From assembly GCA_017416665.1 (NCBI GenBank), contig JAFQBO010000318.1, positions 1 to 6,068 on the forward strand: 6,068 nucleotides of DNA, written 5' to 3'. Origin of the DNA: Oscillospiraceae bacterium. GTDB lineage: Bacteria > Bacillota > Clostridia > Oscillospirales > Ruminococcaceae. The notes under the pieces are model-generated. The model had not been told where the DNA came from and did no database searches. It saw nothing but the letters and a program-made list of their open reading frames with translations. Made by a program: the position numbers and the translations under genes. This document shows, piece after piece, positions 1 through 5,822 of the stretch (positions are counted from its first letter, which is position 1; every line of letters starts with the position of its first letter).

Positions 1-420
1 AACCACCACACGTTTAAAGCCTTTTTCCTTCAGAAAAACAGCACCGTTTACCGTGTGGACGGTCATTTGTGTTGAACCGTGAATTACAGCGTCAGGGAGA
101 TATTTTCTGATAATTTCAAAAGCACCCAAATCCTGTACAATAAAAGCATCAATTCCGCATTCAGCCGCTTTAATTACAAATTCAGCGAAATCTTCTGTCT
201 GATTGTCGAAAATAATCGTGTTGACGGTAAGATAAAGCTTTACATTACGCAGATGACAGAATTCCGCCGCCTGTTTAAGCTCTGTTTCATCAAAGTTTGC
301 GGCGTTCTGTCTTGCCGAAAAGCTTTTACCGCCTATGTAAACTGCGTCTGCACCACAGTTTACGGCGGCTTTCAGTGATTCCATGCTCCCGGCAGGAGCA
401 AGTATTTCTGTATTATGCAT
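1..420 (-). CDS. U32 family peptidase-like protein, N-terminal part (runs off left edge)
   Basis: I translated 140 codons by hand from the ATG at 420 down to base 1 with no stop, so the gene continues outside the window. The N-terminus is typical of the U32 family: LAPAGSMESLKAAV at residues 7-20, CGADAVYIGG at 22-31, FSARQNAANF at 34-43, then KLYLTVNT at 61-68 and HGSTQMT at 114-120. Family members were named collagenase-like peptidases, but characterised relatives such as RlhA and TrhP act in hydroxylation of rRNA or tRNA bases. An RNA-modification role is therefore more likely than proteolysis, but the segment seen cannot settle the subtype. The first ATG is preferred because the conserved LAPAG strand begins only a few residues after it. 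The ATG lies inside the end of zapA, with an 8-nt overlap and only a weak AAGG three nucleotides upstream, which suggests translational coupling. Family call is secure; subgroup is unknown. Confidence 0.9.
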   Translation of the reverse strand, partial: MHNTEILAPAGSMESLKAAVNCGADAVYIGGKSFSARQNAANFDETELKQAAEFCHLRNVKLYLTVNTIIFDNQTEDFAEFVIKAAECGIDAFIVQDLGAFEIIRKYLPDAVIHGSTQMTVHTVNGAVFLKEKGFKRVVV

Positions 421-772
421 CGACCTTGCTTGCCTGTAACTGCTGCTCAAGCTGAGCGACTTTGTTCTGTAACAGCTGAATCTGTTTCAGGGCGGCATCA
501 CGTTCAATGCGTGCTTTTCCAGCTTCGTCAACATATTCCTTTGCCTGCATTCTTACATTGTCGAAGTTTGCCTGTGACTTGCTTAAATCATCCAGTGTTG
601 ACAGTGCAACCATAACCGCCGCTGAATACGGTGAAACGGATGAATTGCCCGCACACATATCATTAAGCTTTTTTTCAAGTCTTTTTGCAAGACCGTAAAC
701 ATAGCTTGGTGATTCTTCTGTCTGAAGAATATATTCCTTATTGCATATAATAACTTTTACTTTGTTAATCAT
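413..772 (-). CDS. zapA: Cell division protein ZapA
   Basis: This gene encodes a 119-aa cytoplasmic protein of the ZapA family, which binds FtsZ and promotes bundling of protofilaments in the division ring. Residues 1 to about 45 form the small ZapA head (INKVKVIICNKEYIL, then ESPSYVYGLAKRLEKKL), followed by a helical stretch with SAAVMVALSTLDDL. From about residue 75 to the end there is a long Q/K/E-rich coiled coil (ALKQIQLLQNKVAQLEQQLQ). As I recall, B. subtilis ZapA is about 85 aa, so the C-terminal coiled coil is extended here. The reading frame is open upstream to a TTG at 796, but I chose the ATG at 772: a GAAAGGA site sits 8 nt before it, and the extra eight codons would contain that site. 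The stop codon overlaps the start of the U32 gene, so the two are almost certainly co-transcribed. Confidence 0.9.
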   Translation of the reverse strand: MINKVKVIICNKEYILQTEESPSYVYGLAKRLEKKLNDMCAGNSSVSPYSAAVMVALSTLDDLSKSQANFDNVRMQAKEYVDEAGKARIERDAALKQIQLLQNKVAQLEQQLQASKVDA

Positions 773-780
773 CTGGTTTT

Positions 781-787
781 TCCTTTC
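781..787 (-). promoter_or_regulatory. Ribosome binding site that sets the zapA start
   Basis: On the minus strand this reads GAAAGGA and is separated by 8 nt from the ATG at 772. It argues against the upstream in-frame TTG at 796 as the start codon. Confidence 0.75.
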
Positions 788-812
788 AAACAGCAAAACT
801 GTCTTTTTTTAT

Positions 813-833
813 TGGAGACGATAAAAGCCTCCA
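813..833 (-). other. Stem-loop in the zapA leader
   Basis: On the minus strand TGGAGGC and GTCTCCA can pair as a 7-bp stem (one G-U pair) around a 7-nt loop, TTTTATC. It is followed by an A-rich stretch instead of a U-tract, so it does not look like a terminator for minus-strand transcription. It starts about 7 nt downstream of the candidate -10 box at 840-845, so the zapA mRNA may begin with this hairpin. The stem is seen directly; the role in mRNA stability or leader control is inference. Confidence 0.4.
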
Positions 834-839
834 TATATT

Positions 840-868
840 ATTATAATACATTTTTCGCAATTTTTAAA
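840..868 (-). promoter_or_regulatory. Candidate sigma-A promoter for zapA and the U32 gene
   Basis: Read on the minus strand, a perfect -10 box TATAAT (840-845) lies 17 nt from a -35-like TTTAAA (863-868), which matches the consensus TTGACA at 4 of 6 positions. The region is very AT-rich, so chance matches are easy. In its favour are the perfect -10, the ideal spacing, and its place in the spacer between murC and zapA. It would give a leader of about 60 nt before the zapA ATG. Confidence 0.45.
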
Positions 869-877
869 TAGGAAATT

Positions 878-897
878 AAAAAAATTCAGATTTTTTT
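878..897 (-). terminator. A/T-only inverted repeat at the murC stop; weak terminator candidate
   Basis: On the minus strand AAAAAAAT and ATTTTTTT form a perfect 8-bp inverted repeat around the tetraloop CTGA. It begins within the murC stop codon (896-898). The 3' arm is a run of seven T, as in a U-tract, but the stem has no G-C pair and would be weak. It could attenuate read-through from murC into zapA, or simply reflect homopolymer runs. Confidence 0.25.
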
Positions 898-2311
898 AAG
901 TTTCCGAAAGCTTTTTGTAAATCATCTTTGCAACCTTGTAAACGTCACCGCATCCGAGTGTGATAACAAGATCTCCGTCCTTTGCGTTTTTGCAGATATG
1001 GTCGCAGACATCATCAAAGTTTTTGTATTTTCTTTCGTCTGTATATTCTATTGTTTTGTCCTGCTTAAAGAATACAGCGTTTGAAAGCTTATCTGCGAGA
1101 TCTTCCGTATAGATGTTGTATGTGTTCTTTTCTCTTGAACCCATAATATCCGTAAGCACGGCAACGTCAGGGATTGAAAGTGCCTCAGCGAACTCATCAA
1201 GAAGTATTGCAGTTCTTGAGAATGTAAACGGCTGGAAAACTGCCCATACTTTGTTATAGCCCATTTCCATTGCGGCAGAAAGAGTGACTGAAAGCTCTGT
1301 CGGATGGTGTGCATAGTCGTCAACGATTGTTATGCCTTTTGCTGTGCCGATATGCTCAAAACGTCTTCCTGCTCCTCTGAAGTCAGAAAGTCCTTTTGCG
1401 ATTTTGTCAAAAGGAACGTCAGCGTATTCTGCTGATGCAACAGCGGCAAGTGCGTTCATGACATTGTGAATACCTGCAACGTGAAGTGTGATTTTACCGA
1501 GCATTTCACCTTTGTGGCAAACGTCAAACTGTGTTTCCATGCCAGAAATTTTTGTGATGTTTACAGCACGGTAGTCACATTTCTCGCCTAAGCCGAAAGT
1601 GATGATTTCCTTGCCTGTGATTCCCTCTACAGCCTTTAATGTGTTTTCGTCGTCACCGTTGATGATGAGTGCCTTTGTAGCCATCTCACTGAATTTATGG
1701 AATGATTTTATAATGTTGTCGAGATTTTTGAAGTAGTCGAGGTGATCTTCGTCAATATTTAAAATTACGGCAACGTCAGGGAAAAGTTTTAGGAATGTGT
1801 CAACGAATTCACACGCCTCACATACCATAATATCACTTTTTCCTGCACGTCCGCTACCGCCGATACATGGAAGCTTACCGCCGATAAATGCTGAAAGATC
1901 AACATCAGCTGTATATAAAATCTGTGTAAGCATGGAAGTTGTTGTGGTTTTTCCGTGTGTACCCGAAACACAGATGGCGTTATCATACCAGCCTGTTACG
2001 ATGCCTAAAAGTTCACTTCTTTCAAGTACAGGAACGCCTGATGCCTTTGAAGCAATAAGTTCAGGGTTATCCGCCATGATTGCGGCAGTGTGCACGATGA
2101 GATCAGCACCCTCTATGTTTTCGGCACGCTGTCCCACAAAAACAGGAATACCCATTTTTCTTACAGCATCAAGAGTTTCTGTTTCATTGTTGTCAGAACC
2201 GGTGAGATAGTAGCCCTGTGAGTGGAGAATCTGTGCCAGCGGATACATTCCCGAACCACCGATTCCGATAAAGTGAATATGTTTTTTTCCGTTTAAAATA
2301 TTTCTGTCCAT
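896..2311 (-). CDS. murC: UDP-N-acetylmuramate--L-alanine ligase (MurC)
   Basis: A 471-aa cytoplasmic Mur ligase of full family length. It joins L-alanine to UDP-MurNAc with ATP, the first step of peptide stem assembly on the peptidoglycan precursor. The N-terminal UDP-substrate domain carries the dinucleotide-fold loop GIGGSGM (residues 16-22). The central ATPase domain has the P-loop GTHGKTTTT (117-125), the metal-binding region around EACE (165-168) and NIDEDHLDYF (185-194). HNVMNALAA follows, and the C-terminal domain holds DDYAHHPTE (331-339) and then the QPFTFSRT segment. All hallmark motifs are intact. The start is well supported: AAAGGAG lies 8 nt before the ATG. The gene is divergent from spoVG, with 99 bp between them, and zapA lies 123 bp downstream on the same strand. 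In many bacteria murC is in the dcw cluster with ftsZ and other mur genes; here it stands apart from them. Confidence 0.97.
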   Translation of the reverse strand: MDRNILNGKKHIHFIGIGGSGMYPLAQILHSQGYYLTGSDNNETETLDAVRKMGIPVFVGQRAENIEGADLIVHTAAIMADNPELIASKASGVPVLERSELLGIVTGWYDNAICVSGTHGKTTTTSMLTQILYTADVDLSAFIGGKLPCIGGSGRAGKSDIMVCEACEFVDTFLKLFPDVAVILNIDEDHLDYFKNLDNIIKSFHKFSEMATKALIINGDDENTLKAVEGITGKEIITFGLGEKCDYRAVNITKISGMETQFDVCHKGEMLGKITLHVAGIHNVMNALAAVASAEYADVPFDKIAKGLSDFRGAGRRFEHIGTAKGITIVDDYAHHPTELSVTLSAAMEMGYNKVWAVFQPFTFSRTAILLDEFAEALSIPDVAVLTDIMGSREKNTYNIYTEDLADKLSNAVFFKQDKTIEYTDERKYKNFDDVCDHICKNAKDGDLVITLGCGDVYKVAKMIYKKLSET

Positions 2312-2344
2312 GGTTTAAACTCCTTTATGAATTTGTATTTTATG

Positions 2345-2374
2345 ATTATGTATAAATTTCCCACATCTGTTCAA
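2345..2374 (-). promoter_or_regulatory. Candidate promoter for murC
   Basis: On the minus strand a -35-like TTGAAC (2369-2374) and a -10-like CATAAT (2345-2350, 5 of 6 consensus bases) are separated by 18 nt, placing the start about 30 nt before the murC ATG. It lies in the 99-bp region shared with spoVG. On the plus strand I see a TATAAA at 2351-2356 but no convincing -35 partner, nor a clear sigma-H promoter like that known for B. subtilis spoVG, so the spoVG promoter is left unassigned. Confidence 0.35.
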
Positions 2375-2396
2375 TAATATTCCTGTAAACATTTTT

Positions 2397-2402
2397 AGGA
2401 GG
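2397..2402 (+). promoter_or_regulatory. Strong ribosome binding site of spoVG
   Basis: AGGAGG is a consensus Shine-Dalgarno sequence placed 8 nt before the spoVG ATG at 2411. It is the strongest site in the window and suggests high translation of this small protein. Confidence 0.8.
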
Positions 2403-2410
2403 CACATATT

Positions 2411-2689
2411 ATGAATATTTCAGACATTAAAATCAGAAAAACCATCAATGAGGGAAGACTCCGTGCGATAGTTTCCATAACGCTGGAAGATACTCTTGCT
2501 GTACATGACATCAAAATCGTACAGGGCGATGAAAGAATGTTTGTGGCGATGCCCAGCAGAAAGGATGAAAACGGTGTTTTCCGTGATATAGTCCATCCGA
2601 TTTCACCTGCTGCACGTCAGCTTGTGGAAGACCAGATTTTAGATGCCTACAGCAGATATATGGCAATCAGAGAAACTGAGCTTGCCTGA
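2411..2689 (+). CDS. spoVG: SpoVG family nucleic-acid-binding regulator
   Basis: A 92-aa protein matching SpoVG along its full length: ISDIKIRK near the N-terminus, EGRLRAIVSITLEDTLAVHDIKI (residues 14-36), then MFVAMPSRKDENGVFRDIVHPISPAAR (43-69). The MPSR and FRDI.HPI segments are family hallmarks. SpoVG proteins are small DNA- and RNA-binding regulators. In B. subtilis SpoVG affects asymmetric septation in sporulation, and in Staphylococcus and Listeria it influences capsule, cell-wall antibiotic resistance and lysozyme resistance. Its presence does not prove that this organism sporulates, since non-sporulating Firmicutes also keep it. It is the only plus-strand gene here, appears monocistronic, is divergent from murC, and converges on the Nudix gene across a REP-like inverted pair that may mark its transcript end. 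Confidence 0.95.
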   Translation: MNISDIKIRKTINEGRLRAIVSITLEDTLAVHDIKIVQGDERMFVAMPSRKDENGVFRDIVHPISPAARQLVEDQILDAYSRYMAIRETELA

Positions 2690-2709
2690 TTTTAGTGTAC
2701 ACGCTCTGA

Positions 2710-2737
2710 TGTAGGGGCTGATGCCCACATCAGCCCG
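2710..2737 (+). repeat. Left arm of the REP-like pair
   Basis: Stem GGGCTGATG (2715-2723) pairs perfectly with CATCAGCCC (2728-2736) around the loop CCCA. The arm opens with TGTAGGGG (2710-2717). Confidence 0.8.
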
Positions 2738-2757
2738 ATAATTACGTTGTTTGTTTG

Positions 2758-2785
2758 CGGGTCGATGTGGGCATCGACCCCTACA
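2758..2785 (-). repeat. Right arm of the REP-like pair
   Basis: Stem GGGTCGATG (2759-2767) pairs perfectly with CATCGACCC (2772-2780) around the loop TGGG. Read on the minus strand it opens with the same TGTAGGGG as the left arm. It differs from that arm only at arm positions 9, 10, 23 and 24, which are two base pairs of its own stem. Confidence 0.8.
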
Positions 2786-2789
2786 AAAT

Positions 2790-3323
2790 TTATTTTTTCA
2801 GACAATAAGCTTTAAGCACTCCAATCTGAGTTTTTGCATCGGTAATTTCACCGTTTAAAACCATTTCATATGCTTTTTCAAGAGGGATTCTGACAATATC
2901 GAGAAACTCATCATCGTCAAGATCCTGCTGTGAATATTCAAGACCTTCTGCAATGTACATATGAATTACTTCGCTGACATATGCAGGTGTCGGCATAATT
3001 TCACCGAGATATTTGTACTCTTTACAGGTACAGCCTGTTTCCTCAAGAAGTTCTCTTTTTCCGCAGTCGTAGTGGCTTTCACCCTTTTCAAGCTTTCCCG
3101 CAGGTATTTCAAGAAGTACTCTCTGACCTGCATAGCGGAACTGTTTTACCATAATGATTTCGTTGCTATCAGTTATCGGAATAACGGTAACACCGCCGTT
3201 GTGATGGACGACTTCTCTCGTAACCTGAGTATTGTTTTCAAGGAGTGCAATGTCTTCTGTTACCGTAAAAACCTTTCCTTTGAAAATTTCCCTGCTTGAG
3301 ACAGTTTTTTCTTCAAGATGCAT
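2790..3323 (-). CDS. Nudix hydrolase, ADP-ribose pyrophosphatase type
   Basis: A 177-aa soluble protein with a complete Nudix box GX5EX7REUXEEXGU at residues 76-98: G76, E82, R90-E91-L92, E94-E95, G97-C98. These glutamates bind the metals that drive hydrolysis of a nucleoside diphosphate linked to another group. A conserved proline-containing loop follows (MPTPAYVSEVIHMYIA, 110-125), with a proline 16 residues after G97, which is characteristic of ADP-ribose pyrophosphatases that split ADP-ribose into AMP and ribose-5-phosphate. An acidic segment DDDEF (136-140) fits the loop carrying the extra catalytic glutamate. The frame is open to a TTG at 3350 and an ATG at 3347, but I chose the ATG at 3323 because GGAGG lies 8 nt before it. 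That start leaves 1 nt after the stop codon of the upstream YfhO-like gene, so the two are co-transcribed. The substrate could be another NDP-sugar. Confidence 0.92.
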   Translation of the reverse strand: MHLEEKTVSSREIFKGKVFTVTEDIALLENNTQVTREVVHHNGGVTVIPITDSNEIIMVKQFRYAGQRVLLEIPAGKLEKGESHYDCGKRELLEETGCTCKEYKYLGEIMPTPAYVSEVIHMYIAEGLEYSQQDLDDDEFLDIVRIPLEKAYEMVLNGEITDAKTQIGVLKAYCLKK

Positions 3324-3324
3324 T

Positions 3325-5775
3325 TTATTTACCTCCGTCAAAATCATCAAGAATGCTTTTTATATAATTCTCTTCTGCCTGACATGATGATGTCATACCG
3401 TAATCGTAATAGTGTGAGCATACGGCAGTTTTACTCTTTTTGTTTCTGAAAATGAAAAGATAACCGCCGAGCAGTGTTATACCTGCAAATGTACAGATAA
3501 GTCCGATTGTAAGACCCGGTGTTTCATAGACAAATTCAATCGTATTTTCGCCGTAATCACACTTTACAGCCATAAATCCGAAATTCGCCTTTACTATATC
3601 AGCAGGCTCTCCGTTTACATATGCTGTCCAGCCGTCTTCATAAGGAACACTGAAAAATACAAGTCTTGATTCAGGAAGTGAAATTTTTGCATTAAAGCCT
3701 TCGGAGTCGTAGTTGAATTCCGAGCAGGACTGGTAGCCTCTGTCCTGAGCATCACTGATATAATCAGTTTCTGTCAGACCTGCCATAAGATCATACGGAA
3801 GCTCATAGATTATATCACTGTACTTTTCGGCATCTTCTTCGGAAATTACCATGGCTCTTAACAATGCACGCTCTATAGTCTGATCGGTATGCTGTACGCT
3901 TTCAGTATCTGTTATATAGTAGTTGTATGTAAAGCCCATCGGAATGTAGTAGTCGTTTTCGTAAATGTAGAAACCGTTCTGAGTGTCTTTGTAGGTAAAG
4001 CCCGGAAGTGTGGTTGTGTAGGAGTATTCATCTTCTGTGGCTTTGTCAACTCTTTCAAGGTAGTATCTTACTGAGAAAAGACCTCTGAAGGTGTAGTTTT
4101 CAAGCGGTGCTCTTGAGGCAACGTCTCTTGTAATACCAAAGTTCGGATAAAATTCCATGATACTTGCAGGAACTGTACTCTGAAAGGCTCTCATTGAAGA
4201 ATATCCCCAGAGCATCGGGTAATTATCAAAATTTTCGGAAATATCAAGTCTGTAGAAACCTTCTTCTTCCATATCAGCAAGATCCAGATTTTCAGCTCCG
4301 TGTATGCCGTTGTCAATATAGGTTGACGGAACTGTGCCGAGCGAAACTCCGAAGTACACAACCGATGCTGTACACGCTACAGAGCAGGCTATTGTTGAAA
4401 TAACAGCCGTTTTCATGAATTTTTTTCCGTTTCGGCGAAGCATATCGATCCGATAAAGTATTATAAGTCCGATTATTGAAACGGCAAGCACAAGTGCAAA
4501 GTAAGCTGGGTAATTTGCAAATTCAAACCATACAACTTCTTCGGAATCCTCGATTTTTTTAGGCAGAACGGCTATAACCGCAAGTGCCGCCATTACGCCT
4601 CCGCAGATTTTTATTGCAGGTCTTAAATTAATTTTTACATCATCAAGTGCCTGAGCTGTCATCATAGCCATAATTAAAATCGGCATATAGTACCATCTTG
4701 CGTAATAGGAACTGTTGAAAGTGTAGAACATACAGTTTAATATCGGAATAAATGCACATATCATGCAGACAATTACTGGCTTTACAGCCCAGTGCTTTTT
4801 GCGGTTTTTCACAAAGGCGATAACGCCTGCCATCGAGAACATCGGAAGGTATCCGCCGATTGATGCCCATTTAGCGTTGTCTGAACTGAAAAGGTTCGGA
4901 CGGGCTGGAACATCAGGTATCATGAAAAAGCTCTGAATTATGCGAAGTATTCTTGTACGGTCGCTGTAGGAAACGAGATTAAGCCCGTAAAGACGTTCGT
5001 TTATACGGTAGTTGCCTAAAATTCCGAGTGCGGCAGGGAGCAGAATTACCATCGCCATCATTACGCCGACAACAGCTTCAAACGCCAGTGAGAAGAACTT
5101 TTTCCATGTAATTTTAAAGTCAGGTGAGCCGAGACGTGTAAGTATGTAGATAATGACAAAAACAGCCTGACCTGTAAAGAAGAAGTAATTTATAATTCCC
5201 ATCAGGGCAACTGTTATGGCGAAAAATCCCTTTCTGTCGTTGTTTATCTTTTCTTCAAGGGCGATGAGCATAAGAGGGAAAAATGCTGTAACGTCGTGGA
5301 AGTGGTTGAAGAAAATATTGAACAGCTGAAATCCCGAAAAAGCGTAAAGCAGACCGCCGATGAACGCCGCATTTTTACTGCGTACAAAACGTCTGATAAA
5401 TGCGTAGGCTGTAACTGCGGCAAGACCATGTTTTACTGCAAGAAGTACAGGCATGGCAAACACAACAAGAAAGTTCGGCAGTGGGAGAGTCAGCCAGAAA
5501 AACGGACTCCCCAGCAGATAAAACGAGTATGAGCCGACAAAGTTTGCACCGAGATCTGTACCCCAGTCCCAGCCGAGCCCTTCACTTTTTATGAATTCAT
5601 GGGCGTGTGTGTAAAACGGAATTTGCTGTGAATTGTAGTCTCCATAATAGATATAATACCCTCCCGTGAAAATTATTATCGGAAGAATGGTAAGAAAAAA
5701 CATCAGACAGCCTGTAATAAAGACTCTGAGGTATTTTTCGTCTTTTACATTTTTTAAAATTAACGTTTGGTTCAT
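3325..5775 (-). CDS. YfhO-family polytopic membrane protein (probable GT-C-type glycosyltransferase)
   Basis: An 816-aa integral membrane protein. About a dozen hydrophobic segments span residues 17-478, a large extracytoplasmic domain covers roughly 480-752, one last membrane helix lies at about 753-776, and a 40-residue polar tail follows. The first external loop has the acidic signature YYGDYNSQQIPFY (43-55, D46) and WDWGTDLGANF, as in YfhO proteins. Near the end, DGWTAYVNGEPADI (714-727) and GENTIEFVYETPGLTIG (742-758) match the family's C-terminal pattern. In Bacillus and Listeria, YfhO proteins add sugars to teichoic acids outside the membrane, using a lipid-linked sugar made by a CsbB-like enzyme; no such partner is in this window, so the acceptor is unknown. 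The start ATG has AAAGGA 6 nt upstream. The predicted cytosolic tail carries two cysteines (C786, C798). It is 47 nt after yfcE and 1 nt before the Nudix gene. Confidence 0.88.
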   Translation of the reverse strand: MNQTLILKNVKDEKYLRVFITGCLMFFLTILPIIIFTGGYYIYYGDYNSQQIPFYTHAHEFIKSEGLGWDWGTDLGANFVGSYSFYLLGSPFFWLTLPLPNFLVVFAMPVLLAVKHGLAAVTAYAFIRRFVRSKNAAFIGGLLYAFSGFQLFNIFFNHFHDVTAFFPLMLIALEEKINNDRKGFFAITVALMGIINYFFFTGQAVFVIIYILTRLGSPDFKITWKKFFSLAFEAVVGVMMAMVILLPAALGILGNYRINERLYGLNLVSYSDRTRILRIIQSFFMIPDVPARPNLFSSDNAKWASIGGYLPMFSMAGVIAFVKNRKKHWAVKPVIVCMICAFIPILNCMFYTFNSSYYARWYYMPILIMAMMTAQALDDVKINLRPAIKICGGVMAALAVIAVLPKKIEDSEEVVWFEFANYPAYFALVLAVSIIGLIILYRIDMLRRNGKKFMKTAVISTIACSVACTASVVYFGVSLGTVPSTYIDNGIHGAENLDLADMEEEGFYRLDISENFDNYPMLWGYSSMRAFQSTVPASIMEFYPNFGITRDVASRAPLENYTFRGLFSVRYYLERVDKATEDEYSYTTTLPGFTYKDTQNGFYIYENDYYIPMGFTYNYYITDTESVQHTDQTIERALLRAMVISEEDAEKYSDIIYELPYDLMAGLTETDYISDAQDRGYQSCSEFNYDSEGFNAKISLPESRLVFFSVPYEDGWTAYVNGEPADIVKANFGFMAVKCDYGENTIEFVYETPGLTIGLICTFAGITLLGGYLFIFRNKKSKTAVCSHYYDYGMTSSCQAEENYIKSILDDFDGGK
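3332..3336 (-). promoter_or_regulatory. Ribosome binding site that sets the Nudix start
   Basis: GGAGG on the minus strand lies 8 nt before the ATG at 3323 and within the last codons of the YfhO-like gene. It favours this start over the upstream in-frame TTG (3350) and ATG (3347). Confidence 0.75.
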
Positions 5776-5781
5776 ATAAAA

Positions 5782-5788
5782 TCCTTTC
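5782..5788 (-). promoter_or_regulatory. Ribosome binding site of the YfhO-like gene
   Basis: GAAAGGA on the minus strand is 6 nt before the ATG at 5775. The 47-bp gap after yfcE has no hairpin with a U-tract and no clear promoter, which supports one transcript. Confidence 0.65.
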
Positions 5789-5822
5789 TGTGTAACATTT
5801 TTAAGAGTTTTGAATATAATAT

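Larger units (their letters stand above)
2710..2785. repeat. REP-like inverted pair (two hairpin-forming arms) between convergent genes
   Basis: Two 28-bp arms (2710-2737 and 2758-2785) lie in inverted orientation around a 20-bp AT-rich spacer. Each begins, reading inward, with TGTAGGGG and ends with CCCG. The arms match at 24 of 28 positions. Each arm also folds alone into a perfect 9-bp hairpin with a 4-nt loop. This layout resembles REP/REPIN elements, and GTAGGGG-plus-stem sequences are, from memory, common extragenic repeats in several bacterial groups. The element fills most of the spacer between spoVG and the Nudix gene. On the plus strand a T-rich run (TTTATTTTTT, 2789-2798 region) follows it closely, so it could help end spoVG transcription; on the minus strand no U-tract follows. 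I see no second copy and no target-site duplication in the window. Confidence 0.8.

Noticed and set aside
79..378. 99-codon open frame on the plus strand near the left edge
   Set aside because: The minus strand here clearly encodes the conserved U32 N-terminus, so the plus-strand frame is a shadow.
1158..1782. Shared 16-bp sequence acggcaacgtcaggga at two places in murC
   Set aside because: Both copies encode the similar peptide PDVAV in the same frame, so it reflects codon choice and not a repeat element.
1797..2210. 137-codon open frame on the plus strand, antisense to murC
   Set aside because: It lies wholly inside the intact murC gene, has no recognisable domain or ribosome site, and its composition fits a shadow of murC codon use.
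2313..2320. 8-bp palindrome GTTTAAAC just before the murC start
   Set aside because: It lies between the ribosome site and the ATG in AT-rich DNA; with no second copy or longer symmetry it is not a supportable operator.
2695..2702. 8-bp palindrome GTGTACAC after spoVG
   Set aside because: It is short, does not extend, has no T-run after it, and has no second copy nearby.
2710..2785. CRISPR array or insertion sequence
   Set aside because: There are only two inverted arms with one 20-bp spacer, no direct-repeat series, no transposase gene and no visible target-site duplication.
5776..5822. Promoter between yfcE and the YfhO-like gene
   Set aside because: AT-rich -10-like strings occur (TATTAT, TATATT), but there is no -35 at proper spacing in this short gap; co-transcription is simpler.
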